Shown here one piece after another: positions 27,171 through 35,198 of a stretch of DNA of 57,029 nucleotides (the stretch's first letter is position 1; each line of letters begins with the position of its first letter). The notes below the pieces were generated by a model. The model was given only the letters and a program-made list of their open reading frames with translations, made no database searches and was not told the origin of the DNA. The stretch is from the NCBI GenBank assembly GCA_902799965.1, contig CADCCO010000023.1, forward strand, positions 1-57,029, written 5' to 3'. The DNA is from an uncultured Spirochaetaceae bacterium. Its GTDB lineage: Bacteria; Spirochaetota; Spirochaetia; Treponematales; Treponemataceae. Both the position numbers and the translations under genes were made by a program.

Positions 27171-28235
27171 TTATTTGTCTAAGACGATTTTTTCAAATTC
27201 CGCCGCGGCCTTTTTAAGGCATTCAATCAAGTCAGGGTTGAACGTTCCGCATTCGCCGTCCAAAATCATTTGAACGGCCTTGTCGTGGCTGTAAGCCTTT
27301 TTGTAAACGCGGGTGGAAATCAAAACGTCGTAGGCTTCGGCAAGGCCGGCCAGCTGCGCGCTCAAAGGAATTTGGTTTTCCTTGAGGCCGTCGGGGTAGC
27401 CTTTTCCGTCCCAGCGCTCCATGTGGCTTCTGCATATTTCCTTCGCGAAGGTGAAGAAGGGCTCCGGGATTCCTTGAACCCTGTTCAAAAGCTTGGCTCC
27501 GTAAGTCGGAGCCACTTGAATCTCCGACATTTCTTCGGGCGGCAAGTCCGTGGCCTTTGCCAAAATCTCTTCGCGGACAAAAACTTTTCCAACATCGTGC
27601 AGGACGCTGGCGCTTGCGATTGAGTCAATTATGTCGTCCTTTAGTCCGAACTCAGGATGCTGGAAGGCGAATTCCTTTGCCAGCGCGCGGGTCATTTTTC
27701 TGACGCGGTTCACATGGTCGCTTTCTCCAACGCTGCGGCTTTCTATCGCTTCGCAAATGTAGCCGATAAGGGAGCCGACCGCTTGGTTCAAGTCCTCGCG
27801 CTGCATTTGCAAAACTTGGTCTATTTGAACGATGTCGGAATCGCTTTGGCGCTTGGCCTCAAAGAATTCTATCATGTTCTGGACGCGGCGCTTTATGACC
27901 ATGATGTTGAAGGGCTTGGGGATAACGTCAACCGCGCCGTAGTCGTAGGCGCGCTCGATGACGGCGCTGGTCGCGTCGGTCGTTATAAGGAAGACCGGAA
28001 TTTTTTGTATCAGGGAACTTATGTTCAGTTCCTGCAAAACGCCAAAGCCGTCCATTTCCGGCATGATTATGTCAAGAAAAACCGCGGAAAGGCTGTCTTG
28101 GTTTTCCTTTATTTTTTCAAGTCCGACCGCGCCGTTTTCAGCCTCAAGAACGTCATATTCTTTTTTAAAGGCTTCCTTTAGAATCATGCGGTTCATTTCA
28201 ATGTCGTCAATTACAATGATTTTCTTCTTTTCCAT
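27171..28235 (-). CDS. Response regulator with HD-GYP output domain
   Basis: 354 residues. Receiver domain (1-120) with phospho-acceptor Asp55 in VFLDIIMPEMDG and Lys in IPKPF. The output half is an HD-GYP-type domain: GESDHVNRV, ASVLHDVGKV, SHMERWDGKGYPDGL and AEAYDVL. The usual HHE triad reads HME here, so one metal ligand of the c-di-GMP phosphodiesterase site is replaced by Met; activity is uncertain. A frame open to 28382 was rejected: ATG 28235 follows GGAG and starts four bases after the Hpt gene stop. Together with Hpt it forms a phosphorelay pair; no histidine kinase is next to it. Confidence 0.9.
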   Translation of the reverse strand: MEKKKIIVIDDIEMNRMILKEAFKKEYDVLEAENGAVGLEKIKENQDSLSAVFLDIIMPEMDGFGVLQELNISSLIQKIPVFLITTDATSAVIERAYDYGAVDVIPKPFNIMVIKRRVQNMIEFFEAKRQSDSDIVQIDQVLQMQREDLNQAVGSLIGYICEAIESRSVGESDHVNRVRKMTRALAKEFAFQHPEFGLKDDIIDSIASASVLHDVGKVFVREEILAKATDLPPEEMSEIQVAPTYGAKLLNRVQGIPEPFFTFAKEICRSHMERWDGKGYPDGLKENQIPLSAQLAGLAEAYDVLISTRVYKKAYSHDKAVQMILDGECGTFNPDLIECLKKAAAEFEKIVLDK

Positions 28236-28239
28236 AATT

Positions 28240-28590
28240 TCACTCCACTTTTGCCAATGTATCGCAAACATTGTCCAGTTCCGAAAGAACTCCGGGCAGT
28301 CCAGCCTTCGCGGCCGCGTAGTCTTCGGCGCGTATCGCCGTGACGACGACCGAGCAAGCGTTGAAAAGCGCCTCAAAGCCAAAATTGCCGCTCGTTCCCT
28401 TTAGCGTGTGAACGTCGGCCAAAATTTTTTGCCAATCTTCGGTTTTGCAGGAGGCGCGGACTGCCCCGACCGTGTCGTCTTCCGGGAATTTTTTCAGGAA
28501 CATTTCCAAAAATTCCTGGTTGCCCGAAAAGCGGTCCAGCGTTTCCTGCGGCTTTGGAATCAGCTTTTGAATTGCGTCTGCAATCGTCAT
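28240..28590 (-). CDS. Histidine phosphotransfer (Hpt) protein
   Basis: 116 residues, a four-helix Hpt domain with the phospho-accepting His61 in DVHTLKGTSGNFGF. It should shuttle phosphate between a sensor kinase elsewhere and a receiver, most likely the response regulator encoded four bases downstream. The -10 box is eight bases from the ATG, so the message has almost no leader. Length and motif are typical. Confidence 0.93.
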   Translation of the reverse strand: MTIADAIQKLIPKPQETLDRFSGNQEFLEMFLKKFPEDDTVGAVRASCKTEDWQKILADVHTLKGTSGNFGFEALFNACSVVVTAIRAEDYAAAKAGLPGVLSELDNVCDTLAKVE

Positions 28591-28598
28591 AATCCGCC

Positions 28599-28627
28599 AT
28601 TATAGCGCGTTTTTTCGAATTTTTCAA
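28599..28627 (-). promoter_or_regulatory. hpt / HD-GYP regulator promoter
   Basis: Minus strand: TTGAAA (28622-28627), 17-bp spacer containing an A-tract and ending GCGC, TATAAT (28599-28604), then eight bases to the ATG at 28590. One of the best promoters in the window. Confidence 0.72.
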
Positions 28628-28669
28628 ATAAATTTATGTTATGCGCCCACCCGCGCGCAATGACAGCAA

Positions 28670-28719
28670 GCCAAGCCGCTTCGCTGACGGGGCCCCACCA
28701 AGGCCCTTTTTTCTGCGTC
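28670..28719 (-). repeat. Dispersed repeat, copy 1
   Basis: On the minus strand this reads GACGCAG, an A-tract, then CCCGTCAGC and CGGCTTGGC. The same blocks in the same order occur at 35387-35432 on the plus strand, with small indels. This copy lacks the long outer inverted repeat seen around the other and may be degenerate. Confidence 0.6.
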
Positions 28720-28849
28720 TCATTCCTTTGGAATGAGGCCTCCTATGGTATTGCACTCGCGCCTATGCGCTCGGCACGGCTCCCGCCCCACTATGCCCGC
28801 GTTTTAACATCCTTCAATAACAAGCGCGGTCAGGCGCATTACTAACGAT
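28720..28849. other. Intergenic stretch with no gene seen
   Basis: It contains a short palindrome (CATTCC, TTT, GGAATG at about 28721-28735) and GC-rich sequence with no convincing reading frame, promoter or RNA gene. It separates the repeat copy at 28670 from the large inverted repeat at 28850. Confidence 0.5.
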
Positions 28850-28973
28850 AAAAAACGCGTAGCGGGAAGGCCGGACGGCGCGAACTTATGAACGTTAAGC
28901 TAATCTCTTTGCCCTATAAGTTCATCGTTCGCAAGCCGTTCGGATTCCGGATTCCCGCGAGAGCGCTTTTTTT
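28850..28973. repeat. Nested imperfect inverted repeat upstream of the TatD gene
   Basis: A6 followed by CGCG at the left and GAGCGC followed by T7 at the right. Inside are paired arms GCGGGAA (28862-28868)/TTCCCGC (28952-28958), CCGGA (28871)/TCCGG (28946), GCGAAC (28880)/GTTCGC (28927) and ATGAAC (28888)/GTTCAT (28920), forming one long interrupted hairpin of about 120 nt. It could be an elaborate terminator or a structured RNA. Confidence 0.6.
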
Positions 28974-28998
28974 GTTGTCTTTCCATAATGGGAATTCC

Positions 28999-29027
28999 TT
29001 GCGAACGTTCGCGTTTTTTGGTAAAAT
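28999..29027 (+). promoter_or_regulatory. Promoter of the TatD-family gene
   Basis: TTGCGA (28999-29004), 17-bp spacer, TAAAAT (29022-29027), then GGCGCC and the ATG at 29034. The predicted transcript starts at the initiation codon. Confidence 0.68.
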
Positions 29028-29033
29028 GGCGCC

Positions 29034-29951
29034 ATGCTTTCTGACACGCACTTTCATTTTGCCAGTTTGCGCGAAGACGAAGAGTGGACGCGCGCCAAGG
29101 TCTTGCAAGAGATGGCGGCGGCGGGCTTTAGGTTCGCGCTTGACATAGGAACGGACGCGGACGACTTGCCCGGCCGCCAAGAATTGTTTGAAAAAACGTT
29201 CGCGCTTATGGAAGGCTCGAACGATGCCGCCGCCGACGGAAAGAGCGCCGTCGCCTCGTGCCGCGCCTTCATTTGCTTTTCGGCCGGCATTTGGCCCGAC
29301 CCCGACTCAATCAAAAACCGCGCCGCTTGCGTCGAATCCTTGCGACAAAACATTTTGGCCGCCCGCGCCTCTTCCGACCCCTTTAGGAAAAAAGTTTGCG
29401 CGCTCGGCGAATGCGGCCTTGACCACCACTGGAATCCAAGCGGCGTTGACAAGCGCGGCGCTGACGACTTTGACGCGGCGATGATTGCAGGCGAGCGCGA
29501 GCTTTTTATGGCGCAGCTGGCGCTGGCCAAAGAGCTGGACTTGCCGCTAATAGTCCACTCGCGCGACGCGGCGGCCGAAACATTGGAATGCGTAAAGGAA
29601 AGCGGCTGGGGCGGCCGCTCGGTCATTCACTGCTATTCCTACGGCTTGCAGGAGGCCCGCGCCTTTTTGGACGAAGGCTGCATGATCAGCTTTAGCGGCT
29701 CGGCCACTTACGCCAAAAAGTCCAAGATTGAAGAAACGCGCGAGCTTCTTAGATTCGTTCCGCAAGAAAGAATTTTGCTTGAAACCGACGCGCCGTACTT
29801 GGCTCCTGTTCCGCTAAGAGGAAAGCCTAACAACCCGACATACATCGAGTGGACCTACAAGTTTGTCGCCGAGGCGCGCGGCGTTCCCGTGGAGTCGCTC
29901 GCCCAAAACGTCTACGAAAACTCCCGCGCCTTTTTTGGTCTGTTAAAATAA
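29034..29951 (+). CDS. TatD-family metal-dependent hydrolase/DNase
   Basis: 305 residues, amidohydrolase-fold protein; relatives are 3'-5' exonucleases or deoxyribonucleases. Metal-binding motifs are DTHFHF at the start, ALGECGLDHHW, PLIVHSRDA, VIHCYS, and LLETDAPYLAPVPLRGKPN. The chain is a little longer than the usual 255-265, with an extra acidic and alanine-rich insertion around residues 60-85. It is transcribed alone from a leaderless-type promoter; downstream comes a structured intergenic region, not another gene. Biological substrate cannot be told from sequence. Confidence 0.93.
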   Translation: MLSDTHFHFASLREDEEWTRAKVLQEMAAAGFRFALDIGTDADDLPGRQELFEKTFALMEGSNDAAADGKSAVASCRAFICFSAGIWPDPDSIKNRAACVESLRQNILAARASSDPFRKKVCALGECGLDHHWNPSGVDKRGADDFDAAMIAGERELFMAQLALAKELDLPLIVHSRDAAAETLECVKESGWGGRSVIHCYSYGLQEARAFLDEGCMISFSGSATYAKKSKIEETRELLRFVPQERILLETDAPYLAPVPLRGKPNNPTYIEWTYKFVAEARGVPVESLAQNVYENSRAFFGLLK

Positions 29952-29980
29952 TGTTAACGTGCCGAATGTCATTGGTATGT

Positions 29981-30197
29981 AAAAAAAACGCGCGAAGGAG
30001 ACGGGCAGTTGGCGGAAACACTACGTCGGGCAAGCCCGCCGTTTTGCGTAAGGAACTTATTTACTTGCGCGCTCCCGCGCGCGGGCAATCATTTTGCCCA
30101 ATAAGTACTGCGACTGGGATTGTTCGCGCTCGCGGAGAGCGCAGTAAAATCATTTCCTATAACAAAACGACGGCTTGTCCGTCGTAGCGTTTTGTTT
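29981..30197. repeat. Multi-hairpin intergenic region between TatD and asnA
   Basis: It begins with A8 and CGCGCGAAGG. ACTTATT (30055-30061) pairs with AATAAGT (30100-30106) and encloses two adjacent hairpins, GCGCGC-tccc-GCGCGC (30067-30082) and GGGCAA/TTGCCC (30083-30099), a three-way junction. ACTGCG (30107) pairs with CGCAGT (30140). A final stem (CGACGG/CCGTCG, extended by AACAAAAC/GTTTTGTT, 30161-30196) looks like a terminator. It lies before the asnA promoter, so it is not an asnA leader. Confidence 0.6.
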
Positions 30198-30206
30198 GTT
30201 GCTGGC

Positions 30207-30235
30207 TTGCAAGAAAATTCAAATGGCGCTAAAAT
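30207..30235 (+). promoter_or_regulatory. asnA promoter
   Basis: TTGCAA (30207-30212), 17-bp spacer ending GGCGC, TAAAAT (30230-30235). An AAGGA ribosome site follows at 30242-30246 before ATG 30254. Confidence 0.65.
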
Positions 30236-30253
30236 GTAGGCAAGGAAAACTAT

Positions 30254-31300
30254 ATGACCAAGGAATCTTATCCAAAAAATTACAAGCCGCTTCTTGGCGA
30301 AAAAGAAACGGAACACGCCATTGTTTTATTGAAGAACTTTTTTCAAACAGCCCTTTCAACTGAATTGAATCTGACCCGCGTAACCGCGCCGCTTTTTGTG
30401 CGAAGCGGAACCGGCGTCAACGACGACCTTAACGGAGTGGAGCGGCCCGTCCGCTTTCCCGTAAAGGCGCTCGGCGAGCAAAAATTGGAAATCGTCCAGT
30501 CGCTCGCAAAATGGAAGCGCCTTAAAGTGACCGAGCTTGGCCTCGCGCCCGGCTTTGGCGTTTACACCGACATGAACGCGATTCGCCCCGACGACGAAAT
30601 GGACGCGGTCCACTCGCTTTACGTTGACCAGTGGGACTGGGAAATGGCGATTAACGACGTAGACCGCACGGTTTTTTACTTGCACGAAATTGTCAAGAAA
30701 GTTTATCGCTGCATCAAGCGCGCGGAATTCTTTGTTTACGACAACTATTCGGCGATAAAGCCGACTCTTCCCGAAAACATAAAATTCTTGTTCAGCGACG
30801 ACTTGCAAAAAGAGTATCCCAACCTGACTCCCAAGCAGCGCGAATATGAGGCCGCCAAAAAATACGGCGCGATTTTCATCACGGGAATCGGAGCCGCCTT
30901 GGCCGACGGAAAGCCGCACGACGGCCGCGCGCCCGACTACGACGACTGGATTACCGAAACCGGCGACGGCCACAAGGGCTTGAACGGCGACATCATCGTT
31001 TGGGACGAAGTTTTGCAGCAGCCGCTTGAGCTTAGCTCTATGGGAATCCGCGTCAACGCCGACTCGCTTCGTGCCCAGCTAAAAGAGCGCGGCTGCGTCG
31101 ACCGCGAAAAATTGATGTTCCATTCGCGCCTGCTTAAAGGCCAGCTGGCCCAAACTTTGGGCGGCGGCATCGGCCAGTCGCGCTTGTGCATGTTCCTTTT
31201 CAAAAAGGCGCACATCGGCGAAACCCAAGTGAGCATTTGGTCTGAAGAAATTTTGGCCGATTGCAAAAAGCGCGGCATAAAGCTTTTGCAGTTGAACTAG
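30254..31300 (+). CDS. asnA: Aspartate-ammonia ligase (asparagine synthetase A)
   Basis: 348 residues; makes asparagine from aspartate, ammonia and ATP in the cytoplasm. The class II aminoacyl-tRNA-synthetase-like fold is evident from LTRVTAPLFVRSGTGVNDDLNG, VQSLAKWKR, TDMNAIRPDDE, HSLYVDQWDWE and GGGIGQSRLCMF. Length matches the family. AAGGA lies 7 bases before the ATG. Heads an operon with an unrecognised gene and a pseudouridine synthase: its TAG stop forms part of the next gene's AGGA ribosome site. Confidence 0.97.
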   Translation: MTKESYPKNYKPLLGEKETEHAIVLLKNFFQTALSTELNLTRVTAPLFVRSGTGVNDDLNGVERPVRFPVKALGEQKLEIVQSLAKWKRLKVTELGLAPGFGVYTDMNAIRPDDEMDAVHSLYVDQWDWEMAINDVDRTVFYLHEIVKKVYRCIKRAEFFVYDNYSAIKPTLPENIKFLFSDDLQKEYPNLTPKQREYEAAKKYGAIFITGIGAALADGKPHDGRAPDYDDWITETGDGHKGLNGDIIVWDEVLQQPLELSSMGIRVNADSLRAQLKERGCVDREKLMFHSRLLKGQLAQTLGGGIGQSRLCMFLFKKAHIGETQVSIWSEEILADCKKRGIKLLQLN

Positions 31301-31309
31301 GATTCGCCT

Positions 31310-32311
31310 TTGAAGCAAGCGGAAGGCGGCGCGAAAGCCGAATTGGATTTTGACCTAAAGGACATCGACGCTGACCTTGAGCGCGCCGCCAAAAACGGCG
31401 TGACCCGCTTTTCTTTGCGGGGCGAAAAATTTTCCAACGACAAAAAGGCGCTCGCGGACTTTTTAAAAAAAGCCGCGCGCTGGATTCCAAACGCTTACAT
31501 TTCGATTCCTGTTTCCGCGCAAGTCCTCGACGCGGAAATCGCTTCGCTCTTGCAAAGCCTTTTTTGTTCGCTTGACGTTTTTATGCGCGGCGAGGCGGGC
31601 CAAAAATTCTTTTTGGACAAAAAGCTCTTTTCCAAAAAAGCCGCGCTCTTGAACGGCGCAGGAATCGTCTTTGGCTTTTTGATGGACTACGCGCGCGCGG
31701 ACGGCGATTCGGTGAAGAATTTCCGCGAACGCTTGGACTTTGCCTTGCCGCTTTATCCCAACCACATAGACTTCGAGCAGCTTTTTTCGCCGCAAAAAGA
31801 GGCGCGGAACACGGCGACTTTTTCAAGCCAGGACATAAACTGGGCTAGGGGAGTAGCTTTTGCCGTCCGCGTCTTTTACACTGAAGGCCGCGCCGTTCCT
31901 TGGTTCAATTCCGTTTTAAAGCCGCTTAAAATCGCTCCGTCAAAATTCTTTTCTGACTTTGCCGAATGGCAGCGCTGCAACAACGCGGGCTGGGAAGAGC
32001 GGCAAAAAATTCTTTCGCTCGGCCACAAGGAAATCGAAAAAATGCAAGTCCTTTTTTTGGAAGAAAAATATTCCGAAAAGCGCTTGAATCATATGATTCC
32101 CGCCGTAACCGACATCGTTAGAATCAACGGAGCCTATTCCCGCTTGGAAGGCGAGGGCGAAGAAAGCGAGCTGGCCCTAAGCTACAATCCCGACGACTTG
32201 ACCAGCCCCGCCGCCTTTGACATCGCGGCCTTTTGCGACAACGTTTGCATGGAAGAATGCCGCGCCAAGATTTACGACTCAGGCGGCGAGATGGCCTGCA
32301 AAATCTTATGA
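31310..32311 (+). CDS. Unrecognised protein with C-terminal cysteine cluster, TTG start
   Basis: 333 residues from a TTG start; AGGA seven bases upstream overlaps the asnA stop and supports it. I do not recognise the family. The first half (GVTRFSLRGEKF, WIPNAYISIPVSAQVLDAE, SLFCSLDVFMRGE) has the alternating pattern of a TIM-barrel resembling radical-SAM cores, but there is no CxxxCxxC there. The last 30 residues hold four cysteines, FCDNVCMEEC followed 12 residues later by another Cys, a possible metal or Fe-S site. The stop overlaps the start of the pseudouridine synthase gene (ATGA), so the two are translationally coupled. No function is proposed. Confidence 0.8.
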   Translation: MKQAEGGAKAELDFDLKDIDADLERAAKNGVTRFSLRGEKFSNDKKALADFLKKAARWIPNAYISIPVSAQVLDAEIASLLQSLFCSLDVFMRGEAGQKFFLDKKLFSKKAALLNGAGIVFGFLMDYARADGDSVKNFRERLDFALPLYPNHIDFEQLFSPQKEARNTATFSSQDINWARGVAFAVRVFYTEGRAVPWFNSVLKPLKIAPSKFFSDFAEWQRCNNAGWEERQKILSLGHKEIEKMQVLFLEEKYSEKRLNHMIPAVTDIVRINGAYSRLEGEGEESELALSYNPDDLTSPAAFDIAAFCDNVCMEECRAKIYDSGGEMACKIL

Positions 32312-33306
32312 CGGAAACTCTTTTCTTTGACGTTGAGTCTCCCGCGGCCTTGAACGAATTTTTGCGCGTCCGCTTGCAAGAGGTTTTTGGAGAGGCGGCC
32401 ACTAACTCAAAGGTTCGCCGCCTGCTCTTTAGCGGAAACGTTCTTGTCTGTCCAAACTCGCGCGGCGGCGGCTTTTTTGTTTGCAAAAATCCTGCGTTCG
32501 CCCTTAAAAAAAACGCGCGGATCCAAGTCCTTGTTGACAAAGAAAGGTTCTTTTACGAAAAGCAAAATGACGACATAAAATTCGAGTTGGACGAATCGCG
32601 CGTTTTGTACGAAGACGACGCGATAATCGCCGTCAACAAGCCGCCGCGCTTTCCCACCGAGCCGACCTTTGTCAGCGACCGCGACAACTTGCGCGCGGCG
32701 GTAATCCGCTGGTTGCATAAAAAAATCGGCTTGGACAAAAATCCGCCCTATTGCGGTCTTGTCCACCGTTTGGACCGCGACACGAGCGGCGTGATTTTGT
32801 TTTCCAAAAAGCGGACGGCCAACGCCGCGCTCTTTGAGGCGTTCGACTCGTCCGGAGCGGAGATTTCTGGCAAGCCTGAAAAAGCGGCGCAAAAAAAATA
32901 TGTCGCCATTTGCTCGCCCGCCGCCGGAAGTTATGGTCTTAAAAAAGATTCTTTTTCTGTCCAAAACTATTTGGGCCGCGTGTCGCCAAAGAGCGAGGCC
33001 GCCAAATGGGGCTTTGTTCCAAAAGAAAAGGGCGGGAAATTCGCGCGGACTGACTTTAAGATTTTAAGAGAAAAGGACGGCCTCTTTTTTGTGGAGGCAA
33101 AGCTATGGACTGGCCGGACGCACCAGATTCGCGTTCATTTAAGCCAAAGCGGCCTTCCGATTTTAGGAGACGTTTTGTACGGCGGCCGCGCGGCCGAACG
33201 AATTTTTCTGCACGCGCTTAGTTTGGACTTGCCCCATCCTGAAAGCGCCGCGCCCCTTCATTTTGAGGCCCCGCTCCCAGATGAGTTTGCGAAAAAAATT
33301 GATTGA
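32308..33306 (+). CDS. RluA/RluD-family pseudouridine synthase
   Basis: 332 residues; isomerises uridines in rRNA or tRNA. An S4-like N-terminal region (about 15-80: SKVRRLLFSGNVLV) is followed by the catalytic domain with AVNKPPRFPTEP, the active-site GLVHRLDRDTSGVILFSK, and GRTHQIRVHLSQSGLPILGD. The frame runs back to 32233, but the ATG at 32308 overlaps the previous stop by 4 bp and gives the normal N-terminus. Which RNA position it modifies cannot be told. No terminator is visible before the convergent ankyrin gene, 41 bases away. Confidence 0.94.
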   Translation: MTETLFFDVESPAALNEFLRVRLQEVFGEAATNSKVRRLLFSGNVLVCPNSRGGGFFVCKNPAFALKKNARIQVLVDKERFFYEKQNDDIKFELDESRVLYEDDAIIAVNKPPRFPTEPTFVSDRDNLRAAVIRWLHKKIGLDKNPPYCGLVHRLDRDTSGVILFSKKRTANAALFEAFDSSGAEISGKPEKAAQKKYVAICSPAAGSYGLKKDSFSVQNYLGRVSPKSEAAKWGFVPKEKGGKFARTDFKILREKDGLFFVEAKLWTGRTHQIRVHLSQSGLPILGDVLYGGRAAERIFLHALSLDLPHPESAAPLHFEAPLPDEFAKKID

Positions 33307-33347
33307 GGCTTTATTTAGAGATGCAATGGAATGTGCAGCTAATTTGA

Positions 33348-35198
33348 TTATTCTTCAATACGAATTATGTGAAAAACAGGCATGTCATATTTATTTGTTT
33401 TAATAACGCCATAAAAAGTCGCATATCCACTAGAATAAGGATTTGATTGATGCGCTTCATAAAGGGAAAGAATTTTTTCAACTAGAGTACTATTGTCTTG
33501 ATTGACAGAGGCGTTAATAATAATTTTACTGTTGTCATAGATATATATATCATCTGCACTATTAATAGAAATGACAGTTGCATTTTTTATGCAAATAACT
33601 TTACCTATGTTTTTGTTCGCGAGCATTTTAAACCGCGAAAAAGTCCATTCCTCTGTTGTTGTAGCCATTGCATTCAGTAGGATTTCTTGAGTTTCTGAAT
33701 TTGATGCCATGTCTAATGCATTAAAACCGTTGTTATCTGTAATGTTTACATCGGCTTTGTTTTTTAGCAACAAAATTACAATTTCTGTATGTCCGTTTTT
33801 AGATGCATATATCAATGCTGTCATGCCATAGTCGTTTATAACATTTATATCTGCCTTGCTTTTTATCAGCAAATCCACAATTTCTGTATGTCCATTTTGA
33901 GATGCAACCATTAAAGAGGTTATTTCATTGTTGTTTTTAGCATTTACATCTGCTTTGTTTTTTATCAGTAAATCCACTATTTCTGTATATCCCCCCTGTG
34001 ATGCAAATATTAAAGCAGAGTTTCCTTCGCAATCTTTTGCATTTGCATCAGCGTTGTTCTTAAGAAGCAAATCCACAATTTCGGTATGTCCATAACCGGA
34101 CGCGCACATTAAAGCTGTAGTATGGCCACTGTTGGTTTTAGCATTTACATCTGCTTTGTTTTTTATCAACAATTCAACAATTTTGGTGTGCCCGTTATTA
34201 GATGCGGATATCAACGGAGCCCTACCGTCATTGTCTTTAGCATTTACATCTGCGTTGTTTTTTAGTAATAAATCTGCAATTTCGGTATGACCATTTTGAG
34301 AGGCGAAGATTAAAGGAGTATCGCCATAATTGTCTTTAGCATTTGCATCAGCGTTGTTTTTTAGTAAAAAATCAGCAATTTCGGTATGGCCATTTTTGCT
34401 GGCAGCCAGTAAAGCTGTCCAGCCGTCATTGGCTTTAGCATTTGCATCAGCGTTATTTTTTAGTAGAAAATCAGCAATTTCGGTATGGCCATTTTTGCTG
34501 GCAGCCAGTAAAGCTGTCCAGCCGTCATTGGCTTTAGTGTTTACATCAGCGTTGTTTTTTAGCAATAAATCTGCAATTTCGGTGTGACCATTATAACAGG
34601 CAAGCATTAAGGCGGTCAGGCCGTCTTCAGTTTTAGCATTAATGTCGGCTCCGCTTTTTAGTAGCAGTTTTGAAATATCAGCATGCCCATTTGTACATGA
34701 TGCCATTAAAGCCGTCCAGCCGTCATTGTTTTTAGTGTTTACATCAGCGTTGTTTTTCAAAAGTAATTCAGCAATATCACAATGACCTTTTTGACAAGCC
34801 CTTATTAGTGCTGTATGTCCAGTTTCTTCCTTTGCTTCAAGATTTGAATTATACAAGATAAGCAGTTTTACAATGTTCAAGTGTCCATACATTGCGGCAA
34901 TGTTTATTGGATATCGCTTGTATTTCTCTATCCATTCTGATTTTTCATCTTCACTTTCAAATTTTTCAACTATTCCCTTGTCAATAAGATAATTTGCAAA
35001 GCTTTGGTATGCAGAGGCACTCATTTCTGATTCAACAGATTTTGGATGATTATGCAAAAAAAACTGTGCCCCATTTAAATCGCCGGTCGCACAGGCACGG
35101 TAGTAGTTGAAAATTTCTTTTTCGGTGGGATCTTTCGCAAAAACACTAAAAACAAAGCTAGTAGACAATATTGCAAGCAACCATAATTTTTTATTCAT
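33348..35198 (-). CDS. Exported ankyrin-repeat protein, probably acquired
   Basis: 616 residues. A signal peptide (MNKKLWLLAILSTSFVFSVFA) suggests export. Residues about 95-500 are twelve 33-residue ankyrin repeats plus a partial one, consensus like GHTEIADLLLKNNADVNAK; repeat 9 carries one extra residue. Two adjacent repeats are almost identical at DNA level. The last 115 residues (EEWTFSRFKMLANKNIGKVICIKN...) are not ankyrin and may form a small beta-barrel. The gene is strikingly AT-rich (19 G+C of 60 in 33841-33900) against GC-richer neighbours, a sign of transfer. The start is preceded by AGAGG. Ankyrin proteins bind other proteins; a host or prey target is conceivable but unproven. Confidence 0.92.
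   Translation of the reverse strand: MNKKLWLLAILSTSFVFSVFAKDPTEKEIFNYYRACATGDLNGAQFFLHNHPKSVESEMSASAYQSFANYLIDKGIVEKFESEDEKSEWIEKYKRYPINIAAMYGHLNIVKLLILYNSNLEAKEETGHTALIRACQKGHCDIAELLLKNNADVNTKNNDGWTALMASCTNGHADISKLLLKSGADINAKTEDGLTALMLACYNGHTEIADLLLKNNADVNTKANDGWTALLAASKNGHTEIADFLLKNNADANAKANDGWTALLAASKNGHTEIADFLLKNNADANAKDNYGDTPLIFASQNGHTEIADLLLKNNADVNAKDNDGRAPLISASNNGHTKIVELLIKNKADVNAKTNSGHTTALMCASGYGHTEIVDLLLKNNADANAKDCEGNSALIFASQGGYTEIVDLLIKNKADVNAKNNNEITSLMVASQNGHTEIVDLLIKSKADINVINDYGMTALIYASKNGHTEIVILLLKNKADVNITDNNGFNALDMASNSETQEILLNAMATTTEEWTFSRFKMLANKNIGKVICIKNATVISINSADDIYIYDNSKIIINASVNQDNSTLVEKILSLYEAHQSNPYSSGYATFYGVIKTNKYDMPVFHIIRIEE
34341..34539 (-). repeat. Recent tandem duplication of a 99-bp ankyrin unit
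   Basis: The 58 bases from 34381 recur without change from 34480, exactly 99 bp later, and the flanking part of the unit differs at only two positions. This marks a recent in-frame duplication inside the ankyrin gene, and a site where repeat number can change by slippage or recombination. Confidence 0.85.

Noticed and set aside
28628..29033. tRNA or small gene in the 400-bp gap before TatD
   Set aside because: No cloverleaf or credible coding frame; the inverted repeats explain the structure seen.
30356..30973. 205-codon minus-strand open frame
   Set aside because: Antisense to asnA; no domain features.
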